A stretch of 64,000 nt of DNA from Marinicella meishanensis (GTDB taxonomy: Bacteria; Pseudomonadota; Gammaproteobacteria; Xanthomonadales; Marinicellaceae). The notes under the pieces are model-generated. The model saw only the letters and a program-made list of their open reading frames with translations. It was not told where the DNA came from and searched no databases. Position 1 is the stretch's first letter; each line of letters begins with the position of its first letter. Of the stretch, positions 51,411 to 61,047 are shown one piece after another. Location: NCBI RefSeq assembly GCF_019931145.1, contig NZ_JAIOUV010000003.1, positions 124,001 through 188,000 of the forward strand, written 5' to 3'. The translations under genes and the position numbers were made by a program.

Positions 51411-52361
51411 GTGTGTATGGCTGTACCTGTGGGTGATTTTGCAGAAATCACGGACCTGTTCAGCCCTTGTGTGGAGTTGCTTGCGTTCAATATGCCCTTG
51501 CTCAGTAAAATCATTGTCGTGATATTGGCTTTGGCCGGCTTTGTGATCTACGACATCGCTTACCTTGAACCGGTTGATGACATCCGTGTATTCAATGTGG
51601 TTTTCGAATTCTCTTTCGCCATCATGGCCCTGGTCATGTTCCTGGTGATCGAAAGCCTCAAAGGCAAATCGTTTTATCAATTTTTGAATGCCGGTTTCCT
51701 GTTGTTGTTCATCTCCATGTATGTGGATGGCTTGGATCAGTTTTACTTGCATGGCGAAATGTATACCGCCGTGGCAGAAAAGGCCACCATGTTCACTGGC
51801 TTTATTTTGCTGTTTGTTGGCATCAACAAATGGATCGTCGAACACGGCAACTTAAACAAAAAGTTGGAAAACCAGGCATTCACCGATGAACTCACGGGGC
51901 TGTACAACCGCCGCGGGCTGTTGAAAAAGTTCGAAGCCATGATGATGCAAGCCGACGCCGAAGGGCAGGCCATGTCCATCATCATTGCCGACCTGGATGA
52001 CTTCAAAGAATTCAATGACACCTTCGGCCATTTGGCCGGTGATGATTTTCTTGCTGAACTGGGCTGCCATTTGTTGGGCATGATGGGTGAACAGCAAGTG
52101 ATCGGACGTTGGGGCGGTGAAGAGTTTGCCATCGGTTTGTTGGGCAGTGAATTGCAGCAGGCGCTGGCATTTGCCGAGAGGTTGCGCTTAAACGTGGCCC
52201 AAATTGAATTGCCCAAAGGCATGAGCAAACACCGCGTGACCATCAGCATGGGGGTGTGTGAAAAGGCCGCTGATGAAAGCCTCATGGATGCCGTCAAACG
52301 GGCTGACCGTTCGCTGTACCAAGCCAAAAATTTGGGCAAAAACCAAGCCATCGCCTCTTAA
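51411..52361 (+). CDS. Membrane diguanylate cyclase (GGDEF)
   Basis: 316 residues from GTG 51411 (ATG at 51417 and 51492 are alternatives). Four or so membrane segments (about 28-135) form the sensor, followed by a coiled linker (NLNKKLENQAF) and a GGDEF domain: DELTGLYNRRGLL, IADLDDFKEFNDTFGH and active-site GGEEF in GRWGGEEFAIG. Catalytically intact by motif. A TAGAAT box six bases before the GTG would give a leaderless message. It stands alone between the small RNA candidate and the oxygenase gene. Confidence 0.87.
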   Translation: MCMAVPVGDFAEITDLFSPCVELLAFNMPLLSKIIVVILALAGFVIYDIAYLEPVDDIRVFNVVFEFSFAIMALVMFLVIESLKGKSFYQFLNAGFLLLFISMYVDGLDQFYLHGEMYTAVAEKATMFTGFILLFVGINKWIVEHGNLNKKLENQAFTDELTGLYNRRGLLKKFEAMMMQADAEGQAMSIIIADLDDFKEFNDTFGHLAGDDFLAELGCHLLGMMGEQQVIGRWGGEEFAIGLLGSELQQALAFAERLRLNVAQIELPKGMSKHRVTISMGVCEKAADESLMDAVKRADRSLYQAKNLGKNQAIAS

Positions 52362-52437
52362 GCAACCGAATAATCGCTTGAAACCCAGCCCAACATTTTC
52401 CATAATGCTGCTGGTTTAATCGTATCAGGTATCGGGT

Positions 52438-53142
52438 TTGAGTCAATTCATCGAAATTTATGACGGCGCATTGAGTGCTGAATTCTGTCAGCAATGCATC
52501 CACAAGTTTGAGCAAAGCAAAGAACAACACAAGGGACGCACCGGCCATGGTGTTGATCCCATCAAAAAGCACAGTTCCGACATCACCATCACCCAATCCG
52601 CCGATTGGCAAGCTGAAATTCAACATTTGCAACAGGTGGTGCTGCAAGGCCTGATCCAATACATCCGCAAGTACCCCTTTGCTTTGGTGGGTTCGATCGC
52701 TTTGCAGGTGCAAACCCCTGATGGGGTGGAGCAGATTTCTTATGTGGACATTCCCAAGTTGAATGACGATTCATTGGCCAAGTTGATCCAAACGGTGTTT
52801 CGCTTGGGATCAATCAACATCCAAAAATACGACCAGAAACAAGGTGGTTACTTCTATTACCACTCAGAAATTTATCCCCATCCCAACGACCAAGCCAACG
52901 ATGCCTTACACCGCAAACTGTTGTGGATGTTTTATTTGAATGACGTTGAGCAAGGCGGTGAAACCGAGTTTTATCACCAACAGGTGGTGACCAAGCCGAA
53001 ACAGGGCAGTCTGGTCATCGCCCCAGCTGGCTTCACCCACACCCACCGGGGCAACATGCCTGAATCCAATGACAAATACATCTTCACTTCCTGGGTGTTG
53101 TATCAGCGGGCCGAACAACTGTATGGCCAGCCAGTCGCTTGA
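52438..53142 (+). CDS. 2OG-Fe(II) oxygenase family protein
   Basis: 234 residues. The C-terminal double-stranded helix has QGGYFYYHSEIYPH (first iron ligand histidine, followed by S-E where most members have x-D), WMFYLNDVEQGGETEF and FTHTHRGNMP (second histidine), typical of the prolyl-4-hydroxylase-like / PiuC-like superfamily. The substrate cannot be assigned. There is no ATG near the N-terminus, so TTG 52438 (MSQFIEIYDG) appears to be the start. Confidence 0.8.
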   Translation: MSQFIEIYDGALSAEFCQQCIHKFEQSKEQHKGRTGHGVDPIKKHSSDITITQSADWQAEIQHLQQVVLQGLIQYIRKYPFALVGSIALQVQTPDGVEQISYVDIPKLNDDSLAKLIQTVFRLGSINIQKYDQKQGGYFYYHSEIYPHPNDQANDALHRKLLWMFYLNDVEQGGETEFYHQQVVTKPKQGSLVIAPAGFTHTHRGNMPESNDKYIFTSWVLYQRAEQLYGQPVA

Positions 53143-53191
53143 ACATCCGGTGCTGGCCTGGCAAATACCCGAGAATTAACGCAAAAAGGGT

Positions 53192-53219
53192 TTGCAGTTT
53201 GTTGGCAGATGGGTATAAT
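53192..53219 (+). promoter_or_regulatory. Predicted promoter for rpmJ
   Basis: TTGCAG (53192-53197) and TATAAT (53214-53219) are 16 bases apart, with about 30 bases of leader to the ATG. Confidence 0.6.
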
Positions 53220-53249
53220 TTCCAATCTTTTTAAGACCAGCGGTAAATT

Positions 53250-53375
53250 ATGAAAGTTTTATCATCTTTGAAATCAGCCAAGACTCGTTCACGAGACTGC
53301 AAAGTGGTTCGCCGCCGTGGTAAGGTTTTTGTGATTTGTAAATCAAATCCAAAATTGAAAGCACGTCAAAGATAA
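53250..53375 (+). CDS. rpmJ: 50S ribosomal protein L36, zinc-free (type B, YkgO-like)
   Basis: A 41-residue gene. The product [20 protein letters not shown], then [21 protein letters not shown], is the longer type-B L36. Type-A L36 binds zinc through a C-x2-C-x12-C-x4-H set; here only C17 and C30 remain, and the other cysteine and the histidine are gone. Type-B copies usually serve when zinc is scarce. If this is the only L36 in the genome, it is used all the time. It has its own promoter and a terminator at 53399-53426. Confidence 0.95.
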   Translation: MKVLSSLKSAKTRSRDCKVVRRRGKVFVICKSNPKLKARQR

Positions 53376-53398
53376 ACCGCTGATTGACTGAATTCTGT

Positions 53399-53426
53399 AA
53401 AAGCCCTCCATCGTGAGGGCTTTTTT
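53399..53426 (+). terminator. Intrinsic terminator after rpmJ
   Basis: AAAAGCCCTC (53399-53408) pairs with GAGGGCTTTT (53415-53424) around a six-base loop with Ts to 53426. Confidence 0.9.
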
Positions 53427-53447
53427 GTGTCTGGGGCAAAAAAGGTG

Positions 53448-53828
53448 TCAGCGCTCGCCTTCAATCAGCATCAAACAAACCGCTTGTCGGCTTTCAGACA
53501 ACAACACATTGAACGTGCGCGCGGCGGCTTGGTTGTGCAACACCTCCAAACCAATGTTTTGTTGCACCAGCGGCTGTAAGATGTCGGTGGCAGGAAACAC
53601 GATGTCGGCACCGGTGGCCAACAGCACCACTTCCGGTTGGTAATCACACAATTCAGCCATCAAAGACTCGGTCAAGTCTGTCACCGCAGTCACCGCCACT
53701 GGCTTGATGGCCTGGTGGCTGGGAATGATCAAGCTTTGTTGGTGAACCTGGGCGTTGATGATGCATTGATGGGCTTGGGCCGAAGTGATCAAATTGGGGT
53801 GTTGCAACCGATTTTCTGACAAATCCAT
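53448..53828 (-). CDS. Mth938-like domain protein
   Basis: 126 residues, soluble. Pattern: HQQSLIIPSHQAIKPV, then YQPEVVLLATGADIVFPA and IGLEVLHNQAAARTFNVLLSE match the Mth938-like family (DUF498), of unknown function in bacteria. It lies four bases downstream of yhbY on the same strand, so probably the same transcript. Confidence 0.83.
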   Translation of the reverse strand: MDLSENRLQHPNLITSAQAHQCIINAQVHQQSLIIPSHQAIKPVAVTAVTDLTESLMAELCDYQPEVVLLATGADIVFPATDILQPLVQQNIGLEVLHNQAAARTFNVLLSESRQAVCLMLIEGER

Positions 53829-53831
53829 GGT

Positions 53832-54158
53832 TTATTTGGGCAGTTCGAAGACAGGTTTTTTGGGGTTGGCTCGATACAGGGTCAGGACTTGGCCAATGCT
53901 TTGTACTTTTTCAGCCTGACTGGCTTTGATCAGTGCCTCACTGATGGTCACGCGTGCTTCGCGATCGGCCCGTATTTTGACTTTGATCAATTCGTGCTGA
54001 TTCAAGCAAATTTCCAGCTCGTTGAGGATGTTTTCGGTGATGCCTTTGTCGGCAATGGTCAGCACCGGTTTGGTGTGGTGGGCAACACCACGGAGGAATT
54101 TGATGGCTGACTTGCTCAGCGCCGGCTTGGTGGATTTATTTGCAGCTTTGTTTGACAT
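53832..54158 (-). CDS. yhbY: RNA-binding protein YhbY (CRM domain)
   Basis: 108 residues. CRM-domain core: FLRGVAHHTKPVLTIADKGIT, HELIKVKIRADREAR. It associates with pre-50S ribosomes. Slightly extended N-terminus relative to E. coli. Divergent from rlmE, the arrangement conserved in Gammaproteobacteria. Confidence 0.94.
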   Translation of the reverse strand: MSNKAANKSTKPALSKSAIKFLRGVAHHTKPVLTIADKGITENILNELEICLNQHELIKVKIRADREARVTISEALIKASQAEKVQSIGQVLTLYRANPKKPVFELPK

Positions 54159-54232
54159 TCAGTGATACACTTTTGTAGTAAACTCGCATTTTATCATTTT
54201 ACCGTGTACATGGCATGACTTCGTGAATCAAT

Positions 54233-54850
54233 ATGAGCAGAAGCAAAAGTTCCAATCAATGGCTCAAAGAACATTTTGATGACCAATTCGTCAAACAGTC
54301 ACAAGAGTCGGGTTTTCGCGCCAGATCGGCCTACAAGCTGATCGAGATCGCCGAAAAATTCAAGCTGTTCAATGGCTTGCAGGCGGTGGTTGACCTGGGC
54401 GCGGCACCGGGTGGCTGGTGTCAGGTGGTCAAAGCCAAAGCGCCCAAAACTGAGTTGGTCATCGGCTTGGATTTGTTGCCGATTGAACCCATAGAAGGGG
54501 TTGAATTCATCCAAGGGGATTTCACCGAAGATGCAGTTTATGAACAGCTGCTGAGGCTGTTGGGAAACCGCAAAATAGACCTTGTATTATCGGATATGGC
54601 CCCCAACTTAAGTGGCATGAGTGCCATGGATCAGCCGCGCAGCATGCTGCTGGCTGAAATGGCATTGGAATTTTGTCAACAGGCATTGCAACCTGGCGGT
54701 GCCCATGTTGTCAAACTGTTTCAGGGTGAAGGTTTTGATCAACACATGCAAAACCTGCGCCAATTGTTTAACAAAGCAGTGATATACAAACCCAAGTCGT
54801 CGCGCCCCAGATCCAGGGAAGTCTTTGCGGTGGCCACCGGTTACAAGTAA
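54233..54850 (+). CDS. rlmE: 23S rRNA (uridine-2-prime-O) methyltransferase RlmE (FtsJ)
   Basis: 205 residues, normal length. Methylates U2552 of 23S rRNA. Motifs: [22 protein letters not shown] site [27 protein letters not shown] and the K in [10 protein letters not shown] complete the K-D-K-E catalytic set. Upstream of ftsH, as usual. Confidence 0.97.
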   Translation: MSRSKSSNQWLKEHFDDQFVKQSQESGFRARSAYKLIEIAEKFKLFNGLQAVVDLGAAPGGWCQVVKAKAPKTELVIGLDLLPIEPIEGVEFIQGDFTEDAVYEQLLRLLGNRKIDLVLSDMAPNLSGMSAMDQPRSMLLAEMALEFCQQALQPGGAHVVKLFQGEGFDQHMQNLRQLFNKAVIYKPKSSRPRSREVFAVATGYK

Positions 54851-54878
54851 CCCACATCATTGCCAGCAGAGACTGATT

Positions 54879-56810
54879 TTGAATAACATAGCGAAAAACA
54901 TTTTATTGTGGGTGGTGGTGCTGATGGTGCTGATGAGTGTGTTCAGCAGCATGGTGCAACAGCCACAAAAACAAGGCCAAATCGTCTACTCTGAATTCAT
55001 CAACATGGTGCAAAGCGGCCAGATTGAAGAAGTCGAGATTGACCAGGAAGGTTTGGTGCACCGAAAGATCACGGCATTGACCAAAAACAATGAAAAAATC
55101 TTGGTCCAAGGCGGCAACGATCCCAACTTGGAAGACGACCTGATTTTGAACAATGTGAAATATTCGGTCAAAGAACCCCCTTCACAGGGTTGGGGATGGC
55201 GCATCTTTGAAACCATCTTCCCGATTTTGTTGTTCATTGGTTTGTGGTTCTTGATCATGCGCCAAATGCAAGGCGGTGGTGGTAAAGGTGGGGCCATGAG
55301 TTTTGGCCGCTCCAAAGCCAAATTGATGACCGAAGATCAAAACAAAGTCACCTTTGCTGACATGGCCGGGGCCGAAGAGGCCAAGGAAGAGGTGACCGAA
55401 GTGGTGGATTTCTTGCGGGACCCCACCAAATTCCAAAAGCTTGGCGGTCACATCCCCCGTGGGATTCTGATGGTCGGCTCACCCGGTACCGGCAAAACAC
55501 TGCTGGCCCGGGCCATTGCCGGTGAGGCCAAAGTGCCGTTTTTCACCATTTCCGGTTCTGATTTTGTGGAAATGTTTGTCGGTGTCGGTGCCTCTCGGGT
55601 TCGTGACATGTTCGAACAAGCGAAAAAGAATTCACCGTGCATCATCTTCATTGATGAAATTGATGCCGTCGGTCGCCAACGTGGTGCTGGATTGGGTGGC
55701 GGTCATGATGAACGCGAACAAACCCTGAACCAGTTGCTGGTGGAGATGGATGGTTTCGAAGGCAATGAAGGTGTTATTGTCATCGCCGCCACCAACCGCC
55801 CCGACGTGTTGGACCCCGCTTTGTTGCGTCCAGGTCGTTTTGATCGCCAGGTGGTGGTACCATTGCCTGATATTTTGGGTCGCGAAGCCATTCTGAAAGT
55901 GCACATGAAAAAAGTGCCCTTGGCTGATGATGTGGTACCGTCTTTGATTGCCCGCGGAACCCCGGGTTTCTCCGGTGCCGATTTGGCCAATTTGGTCAAC
56001 GAAGCCGCGCTGTTTGCAGCCCGTGAAAATAAAACCGAAATCAGCATGGAGTTGTTCGACAAAGCCCGCGACAAAATCATGATGGGCGCCGAGCGCAAAT
56101 CCATGGTGATGAAAGAAGAAGAAAAGCGCAACACCGCTTACCATGAAGCCGGACATGCAATTGTTGGTCTGAAAGTGCCGGAACACGATCCGGTCTACAA
56201 AGTGACCATTATTCCGCGTGGACGGGCTTTGGGTGTGACCATGTTTTTGCCCGAAGAAGACAAGTATTCTTACAGCAAAACGGCGTTGGAAAGCCAGATT
56301 GCCAGTTTGTACGGTGGTCGCATTGCCGAAGAAATCATCGGCGGTCCAGATGCCGTGACCACCGGTGCATCAAATGACATCGAACGGGCCACTGAAATCG
56401 CCAAAAACATGGTGACCAAGTGGGGTTTGTCTGAAATGGGTCCCTTGTCCTACTCAGAAGACGAAGGTGAAGTGTTCTTGGGTCGTCAAGTGACGCAACA
56501 CAAGAACATGTCTGACACCACGGCTGAGATGATCGACAAAGAAATCCGCGAGATCATTGATCGCAACTACAACAAAGCAGAGAAGATTCTGAAAGAGCAC
56601 CTGGACATCCTGCATTTGATGGCCGATGCTTTGATGAAATATGAAACCATTGATGCCAAGCAGATCAAAGAGATCATGGCCGGCCAGGAGCCCACGCCAC
56701 CAGAAGGCTGGGACATTGACCTGCCGGATGACGATGCCGATGATGGCAGCAAAGGTGAAAAAAAGGATGCCAGTGATTCATCCATCGGCGGACCAGCTGA
56801 ACAAGTCTGA
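54879..56810 (+). CDS. ftsH: ATP-dependent zinc metalloprotease FtsH
   Basis: 643 residues from TTG 54879, which gives [18 protein letters not shown], matching the usual FtsH N-terminus. The frame can open earlier, but that adds a stretch that overlaps rlmE. Two membrane segments (about 6-24 and 105-125), AAA module with [27 protein letters not shown], the second region of homology [16 protein letters not shown], and zinc site HEAGHAIVG. Membrane-bound quality-control protease. AGAGAC lies upstream as a ribosome site. Confidence 0.96.
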   Translation: MNNIAKNILLWVVVLMVLMSVFSSMVQQPQKQGQIVYSEFINMVQSGQIEEVEIDQEGLVHRKITALTKNNEKILVQGGNDPNLEDDLILNNVKYSVKEPPSQGWGWRIFETIFPILLFIGLWFLIMRQMQGGGGKGGAMSFGRSKAKLMTEDQNKVTFADMAGAEEAKEEVTEVVDFLRDPTKFQKLGGHIPRGILMVGSPGTGKTLLARAIAGEAKVPFFTISGSDFVEMFVGVGASRVRDMFEQAKKNSPCIIFIDEIDAVGRQRGAGLGGGHDEREQTLNQLLVEMDGFEGNEGVIVIAATNRPDVLDPALLRPGRFDRQVVVPLPDILGREAILKVHMKKVPLADDVVPSLIARGTPGFSGADLANLVNEAALFAARENKTEISMELFDKARDKIMMGAERKSMVMKEEEKRNTAYHEAGHAIVGLKVPEHDPVYKVTIIPRGRALGVTMFLPEEDKYSYSKTALESQIASLYGGRIAEEIIGGPDAVTTGASNDIERATEIAKNMVTKWGLSEMGPLSYSEDEGEVFLGRQVTQHKNMSDTTAEMIDKEIREIIDRNYNKAEKILKEHLDILHLMADALMKYETIDAKQIKEIMAGQEPTPPEGWDIDLPDDDADDGSKGEKKDASDSSIGGPAEQV

Positions 56811-56819
56811 TTCGCTTTC

Positions 56820-57647
56820 ATGAAAGACTATCAAGTGATGGGGGTCCTGAATGTGACCCCCGATTCATTTTCAGACGGCGGCAAATTCATTGACCTGGAC
56901 GCCGCCATGCAGCAAGTGGACGCCATGGTCCAAGCCGACGTGGACTGGGTTGATGTGGGTGGTGAATCGACCCGACCCGGGGCCCAGCCGGTGACCACCG
57001 AGGCAGAAATGCAGCGCGTTATTCCGGTCATCCAGGCCATCAAACAGCGCCATCCGAATCTCAACATTTCCATTGACAGCAGCAAGCCTGAGGTGATGGA
57101 GGCGGCCGTCATGGCCGGCGCTTCCATGATCAATGACGTCAATGCCCTGCAGGCCGATGGCGCCATTGAAGTGGCGGTCAAACACGATGTCAAGGTGTGT
57201 TTGATGCACAAACAAGGATCCCCACAAACCATGCAAGATGATCCGGCCTATGACGATGTGGTGCAGCAGGTGTTGGATTTTTTTGAGCAACGGGTGGAAG
57301 ACTGTCTGGCCCATGGTATGGATGCCGATGCCATCATTCTTGATCCGGGCATCGGTTTTGGCAAAACTTTGGCGCATAACATACAATTGATCCAAAACAC
57401 GGCGACCTTCAAACAGATGGGTTTTCCGCTGTTGTTGGGGGTGTCCAGAAAGTCGATGTTTGGTGAACTGCTGGGACGACCGGTGGATCAACGACTGGCC
57501 GGTTCATTGGCGGTGGCGCAGTTTGCCTATTTGCAAGGGGCCGATTATTTTCGGGTGCATGATGTGGCCGCCACCGTGGATGTGCTGAAAACCAGCGAGG
57601 CCTTGATTGGTGGTGGGCTGACAGCGGGAGCAATGACAGATGAGTAA
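56820..57647 (+). CDS. folP: Dihydropteroate synthase
   Basis: 275 residues. Folate biosynthesis enzyme, target of sulfonamides. Motifs: MGVLNVTPDSFSDGGKF, DVGGESTRPGA, SIDSSKPEVMEAAV, DPGIGFGKTLAHN, GVSRKSMFGELLG and the C-terminal FRVHDVAATVD. Length normal. Nine bases after ftsH; overlaps glmM by eight bases, so the two are coupled. Confidence 0.97.
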   Translation: MKDYQVMGVLNVTPDSFSDGGKFIDLDAAMQQVDAMVQADVDWVDVGGESTRPGAQPVTTEAEMQRVIPVIQAIKQRHPNLNISIDSSKPEVMEAAVMAGASMINDVNALQADGAIEVAVKHDVKVCLMHKQGSPQTMQDDPAYDDVVQQVLDFFEQRVEDCLAHGMDADAIILDPGIGFGKTLAHNIQLIQNTATFKQMGFPLLLGVSRKSMFGELLGRPVDQRLAGSLAVAQFAYLQGADYFRVHDVAATVDVLKTSEALIGGGLTAGAMTDE

Positions 57648-58971
57648 ACAATATTTTGGCACCGACGGCATTCGTGGCAAAGTCGGTGGCTCGGTGATGA
57701 CCGCGGAGTTTGCCCTGCGCTTGGGCTATGCCGCCGGCAAAGTCCTGGGTCAAGCCATGCCCAACAAAACCATCGTGATCGGTAAAGACACGCGGGTCTC
57801 TGGTTACATGTTGGAATCGGCCCTGGAAGCCGGTTTGTCCTCAGCCGGGGTCAACATCATCCTGTTTGGGCCGATGCCCACCCCCGCGGTGGCTTGGTTG
57901 ACAAAAACCTTGCACGCCAGTGCCGGCATTGTGATCAGTGCATCACACAACCCTTATTTTGACAACGGCATCAAGTTTTTCAATGAACAGGGCCAAAAAC
58001 TCAATGACGAACAAGAGTTGGCCATTGAAGCCTTGTTGGACCAACCGATGCAGATGGTGGATTCAGCCAGTCTGGGTAAAGCCAAACGCCTGGAAGACGT
58101 GGCTGGGCGCTACATTGAATTTTGCAAACGTGCGGCCAACCGCCAATTGTTGGCTGGCAAGAAGATCGTGTTGGATTGTGCCAACGGTGCCAGCTACCAC
58201 ATTGCCCCTCAAGTGTTTGCTGAATTGGGCGCTGACATCACCGTAATCGGCAACCAACCCGATGGCTTCAACATCAACCGCGACTGTGGTTCCACCGAAG
58301 TTTCGGTGCTCAGTGAAAAAGTGCTGGAGACCAAAGCCGACCTGGGCATTGCCCTGGATGGTGACGGTGACCGAGTGGTGATGGTGGACCACACCGGCAA
58401 TGAAGTGAACGGTGATCAATTGATTTTCTTGGTGGCCAAACACCTGCATGAACAAGGACAGCTCAACGGCGGGGTGGTGGGCACTTTGATGTCTAACCAG
58501 GGCATGGAGGCCGGGTTGAAACAATTGGGCATTCCTTTCGTGCGAGCCGATGTGGGTGACCGTTATGTGCACCAGGAATTGACCGCCCGTGATTGGATCT
58601 TGGGGGGTGAATCATCGGGACACATATTGAATTTGAATTTGGCGGGAACCGGTGATGGCATCATCAGTGCCTTGATGGTGTTGGAAGTGATCATGGAACG
58701 GGGCGCCACTTTGAAAGAATTGGCGGCCGAAATGGCGTTGTACCCACAAGTGATGATCAACGTCCAGACTGAGCAACCCAAAGTCTTGGCCGAAAACGGC
58801 GAACTGACCCGGCAGGCACAACAGGTGGATGAACAACTGGGTGATGCTGGTCGGGTGTTGATACGACCATCGGGCACCGAACCCAAGTTGCGGGTCATGG
58901 TCGAAGCCAAAGACCCACAAGTGGCCACACAACATGCCAATGAATTGGCCCAACTGGCAAAATCCTTATGA
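57640..58971 (+). CDS. glmM: Phosphoglucosamine mutase
   Basis: 443 residues. Makes glucosamine-1-phosphate for peptidoglycan and LPS. The catalytic serine is S102 in SASHNP; the metal loop DGDGDR, sugar loop GGESSGH and phosphate loop RPSGTEPKLRVM are intact. It begins MSKQYFGTDGIRG. Overlaps folP upstream and the PCuAC gene downstream (four bases). Confidence 0.97.
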   Translation: MSKQYFGTDGIRGKVGGSVMTAEFALRLGYAAGKVLGQAMPNKTIVIGKDTRVSGYMLESALEAGLSSAGVNIILFGPMPTPAVAWLTKTLHASAGIVISASHNPYFDNGIKFFNEQGQKLNDEQELAIEALLDQPMQMVDSASLGKAKRLEDVAGRYIEFCKRAANRQLLAGKKIVLDCANGASYHIAPQVFAELGADITVIGNQPDGFNINRDCGSTEVSVLSEKVLETKADLGIALDGDGDRVVMVDHTGNEVNGDQLIFLVAKHLHEQGQLNGGVVGTLMSNQGMEAGLKQLGIPFVRADVGDRYVHQELTARDWILGGESSGHILNLNLAGTGDGIISALMVLEVIMERGATLKELAAEMALYPQVMINVQTEQPKVLAENGELTRQAQQVDEQLGDAGRVLIRPSGTEPKLRVMVEAKDPQVATQHANELAQLAKSL

Positions 58972-59399
58972 ATAAGCTGATTGTTTTGTGGGCTTTGCTC
59001 ACCGCTGGCTGGGCTCAAGCCATCGAATTCCCAGCAGCCGATGACCTGTGGCTGCGGGCAGCACCGCCAGGGGTCAAGATGATGGCGGCCTATGTGACTC
59101 TGGACAACCAAACCGATGCCGAGCTGAGTTTGGTCGGGGTTTATGCGCCGGATTTTGGCACGGCCGAAATTCACCGCACCGTGGAAGTCGATGGTGTGTT
59201 CAAGATGCGCGAGCAAAAATCATTGCCGCTGGCACCCCAAGCCAGCATCACCATGGAACCCGGTGGTTTGCACCTCATGTTGATGATGCCCAAGCGGTCC
59301 TTTGCAATTGGCGATGAGGTGCGAATTTGTTTGATTTACGCCGATGCGGCTGGCACCGAGCACGTGCAACACCTGGATTTTCCCGTCAAACGACAGTGA
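58968..59399 (+). CDS. Periplasmic copper chaperone PCu(A)C
   Basis: 143 residues with a signal peptide (cut after AQA). The copper-binding signature is present: H in AEIHRTVEVDG, M in VFKMREQ, and the HLM pair in GGLHLMLMMPK. It delivers Cu(I) to cytochrome oxidase. Its place after glmM (ATGA overlap) is unusual for the family, and no SCO or cox genes are near. Confidence 0.9.
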   Translation: MNKLIVLWALLTAGWAQAIEFPAADDLWLRAAPPGVKMMAAYVTLDNQTDAELSLVGVYAPDFGTAEIHRTVEVDGVFKMREQKSLPLAPQASITMEPGGLHLMLMMPKRSFAIGDEVRICLIYADAAGTEHVQHLDFPVKRQ

Positions 59400-59421
59400 G
59401 TTCTCAGCGCAGGAGTGAGAC

Positions 59422-60447
59422 ATGCAAAAAGCGGATTTTGATTTTGAATTGCCCACCGAGTTGATTGCCCAGCAGCCGCTGGCTGAACGCAGTGCCTCCC
59501 GGTTATTGAAACTCGACAAGACCACAGGTCAGGTCACCGACCGACGGTTTACCGACATCCTGGAGGAATTGAATCCAGGTGATTTATTGGTCTTCAACAA
59601 CACCAAAGTCATCCCAGCCCGCCTGTTTGCCAACAAACCGACCGGTGGGCAAATCGAAGTGTTCATTGAACGTCTGCTCAACCCCCAGCAGGCCAAAGTC
59701 TTGCTCAAAGCCAACAAATCAGTCAGGTTGGGAACGCCCATTGAATTCGATGGCGAACCGCAGTTGCTGGTCAGTGCCAAGCAAGGCATGTTCTATCTGG
59801 TGGAAACCATCGGTGATTTGACTTTGTCTGAGCTCATGGATCGCTGTGGTCACATGCCATTACCGCCCTACATCAGTCGCCAAGCCAATGCGCAAGACAG
59901 CCGCCGTTATCAAACGGTTTATGCCGATGAACAACAAGCCGGAGCGGTGGCAGCACCCACCGCGGGGTTGCACTTTGATGAGGACTTGTTGGCCCAAATC
60001 AAAGCCAAAGGTGTCAAACTGGCATTCGTCACCTTGCACGTCGGCGCGGGCACTTTTCAACCGGTCAAAGTGGATGATTTGACTGAGCATCAAATGCACA
60101 AAGAGTGGCTGACCGTGGATCAGGCGGTGTGTGATTTGGTGCGCACCACCCAAGCCAATGGCCAGCGGGTGGTGGCCGTCGGCACCACCGCCGTCAGAAG
60201 CCTTGAAACCGCTGCGGCCAGTGGTCAGATTGAGCCCTATACCGGTGACACCCAAATTTTCATTTATCCAGGCTATGAGTTCCAATGTGTGGATGCCTTG
60301 ATCACCAATTTCCATTTGCCTGAATCCACCCTGGTGATGTTGGTGTCGGCCTTGGCTGGTCGGGAAGCCATATTGCATGCCTATCAACACGCTGTGAACC
60401 AAAAATACCGCTTCTTCAGCTACGGCGATGCCATGTTGATTGTTTGA
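59422..60447 (+). CDS. queA: S-adenosylmethionine:tRNA ribosyltransferase-isomerase QueA
   Basis: 341 residues. Makes epoxyqueuosine in tRNA. Motifs: FDFELPTELIAQQPL, FNNTKVIPARLF, RCGHMPLPPYI, TAGLHFDEDLL, HVGAGTFQPVK and NFHLPESTLVMLVSAL. In most relatives tgt, yajC and secD follow; here they are absent and hypothetical membrane proteins follow instead. Confidence 0.97.
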   Translation: MQKADFDFELPTELIAQQPLAERSASRLLKLDKTTGQVTDRRFTDILEELNPGDLLVFNNTKVIPARLFANKPTGGQIEVFIERLLNPQQAKVLLKANKSVRLGTPIEFDGEPQLLVSAKQGMFYLVETIGDLTLSELMDRCGHMPLPPYISRQANAQDSRRYQTVYADEQQAGAVAAPTAGLHFDEDLLAQIKAKGVKLAFVTLHVGAGTFQPVKVDDLTEHQMHKEWLTVDQAVCDLVRTTQANGQRVVAVGTTAVRSLETAAASGQIEPYTGDTQIFIYPGYEFQCVDALITNFHLPESTLVMLVSALAGREAILHAYQHAVNQKYRFFSYGDAMLIV

Positions 60448-60456
60448 GGAGACGGC

Positions 60457-61047
60457 GTGAACGTTGAATCGATCTTGTCTTGGGCAGTGGCCGCAGCTGC
60501 ACTCACCGCAGCCATCGTGGTGGCCATCAAAACGCCCAAAGAAAAATGGTTTAATCCAAAGACCCAAGGCGATCCCAACCAAGCTTGGGCACCAGAATTC
60601 ACAGCCAAGGAAAAAAGGGCCCACATGGCCAAGCATGGTCTGTGGTTGGTGCCACTGATGATTGGGCTGCAATTGCTGTTGCGGGCATTGAACAAAAAGA
60701 ACCTGTTGTGTGAGCAAACCTGGGGGTTGAGCCATTGGCATTGGTTCATTGCCGTGATGTTATTGTTGCTGTTGGCGGTATTTATCGGGGCTGTGGTGTT
60801 CAATTGGTTGTACTGGCAAAAAGTGCGGCAATCTGAGCAATTTCCACTGCCTGGACAAAAGGTCTGGAAACCACAAAGAATCATCACCGGGCAGGCCGCT
60901 CAACAACGGGCCAAATTGTACTTGTCTGTGCTGGCTTGTCTGGGTCTGGCATTCATGGTCTGTGTGGCGGTGTTGTTTTACTTGATTCAGGGCTTGATCA
61001 CTCCGGCCGCATTGGCCGCCAAATGTGCCGCGCTGGCGGCTGCTTAA
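60457..61047 (+). CDS. Integral membrane protein, unknown
   Basis: 196 residues starting at GTG 60457 behind GAGGAG. Four membrane segments near 6-23, 67-83, 97-125 and 152-175; a polar stretch between the first two has EFTAKEKRAHMAKHG. It ends in an alanine-rich tail with a cysteine. No family recognised. Convergent with the ankyrin gene, overlapping it by four bases at the 3-prime ends. Confidence 0.65.
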   Translation: MNVESILSWAVAAAALTAAIVVAIKTPKEKWFNPKTQGDPNQAWAPEFTAKEKRAHMAKHGLWLVPLMIGLQLLLRALNKKNLLCEQTWGLSHWHWFIAVMLLLLLAVFIGAVVFNWLYWQKVRQSEQFPLPGQKVWKPQRIITGQAAQQRAKLYLSVLACLGLAFMVCVAVLFYLIQGLITPAALAAKCAALAAA

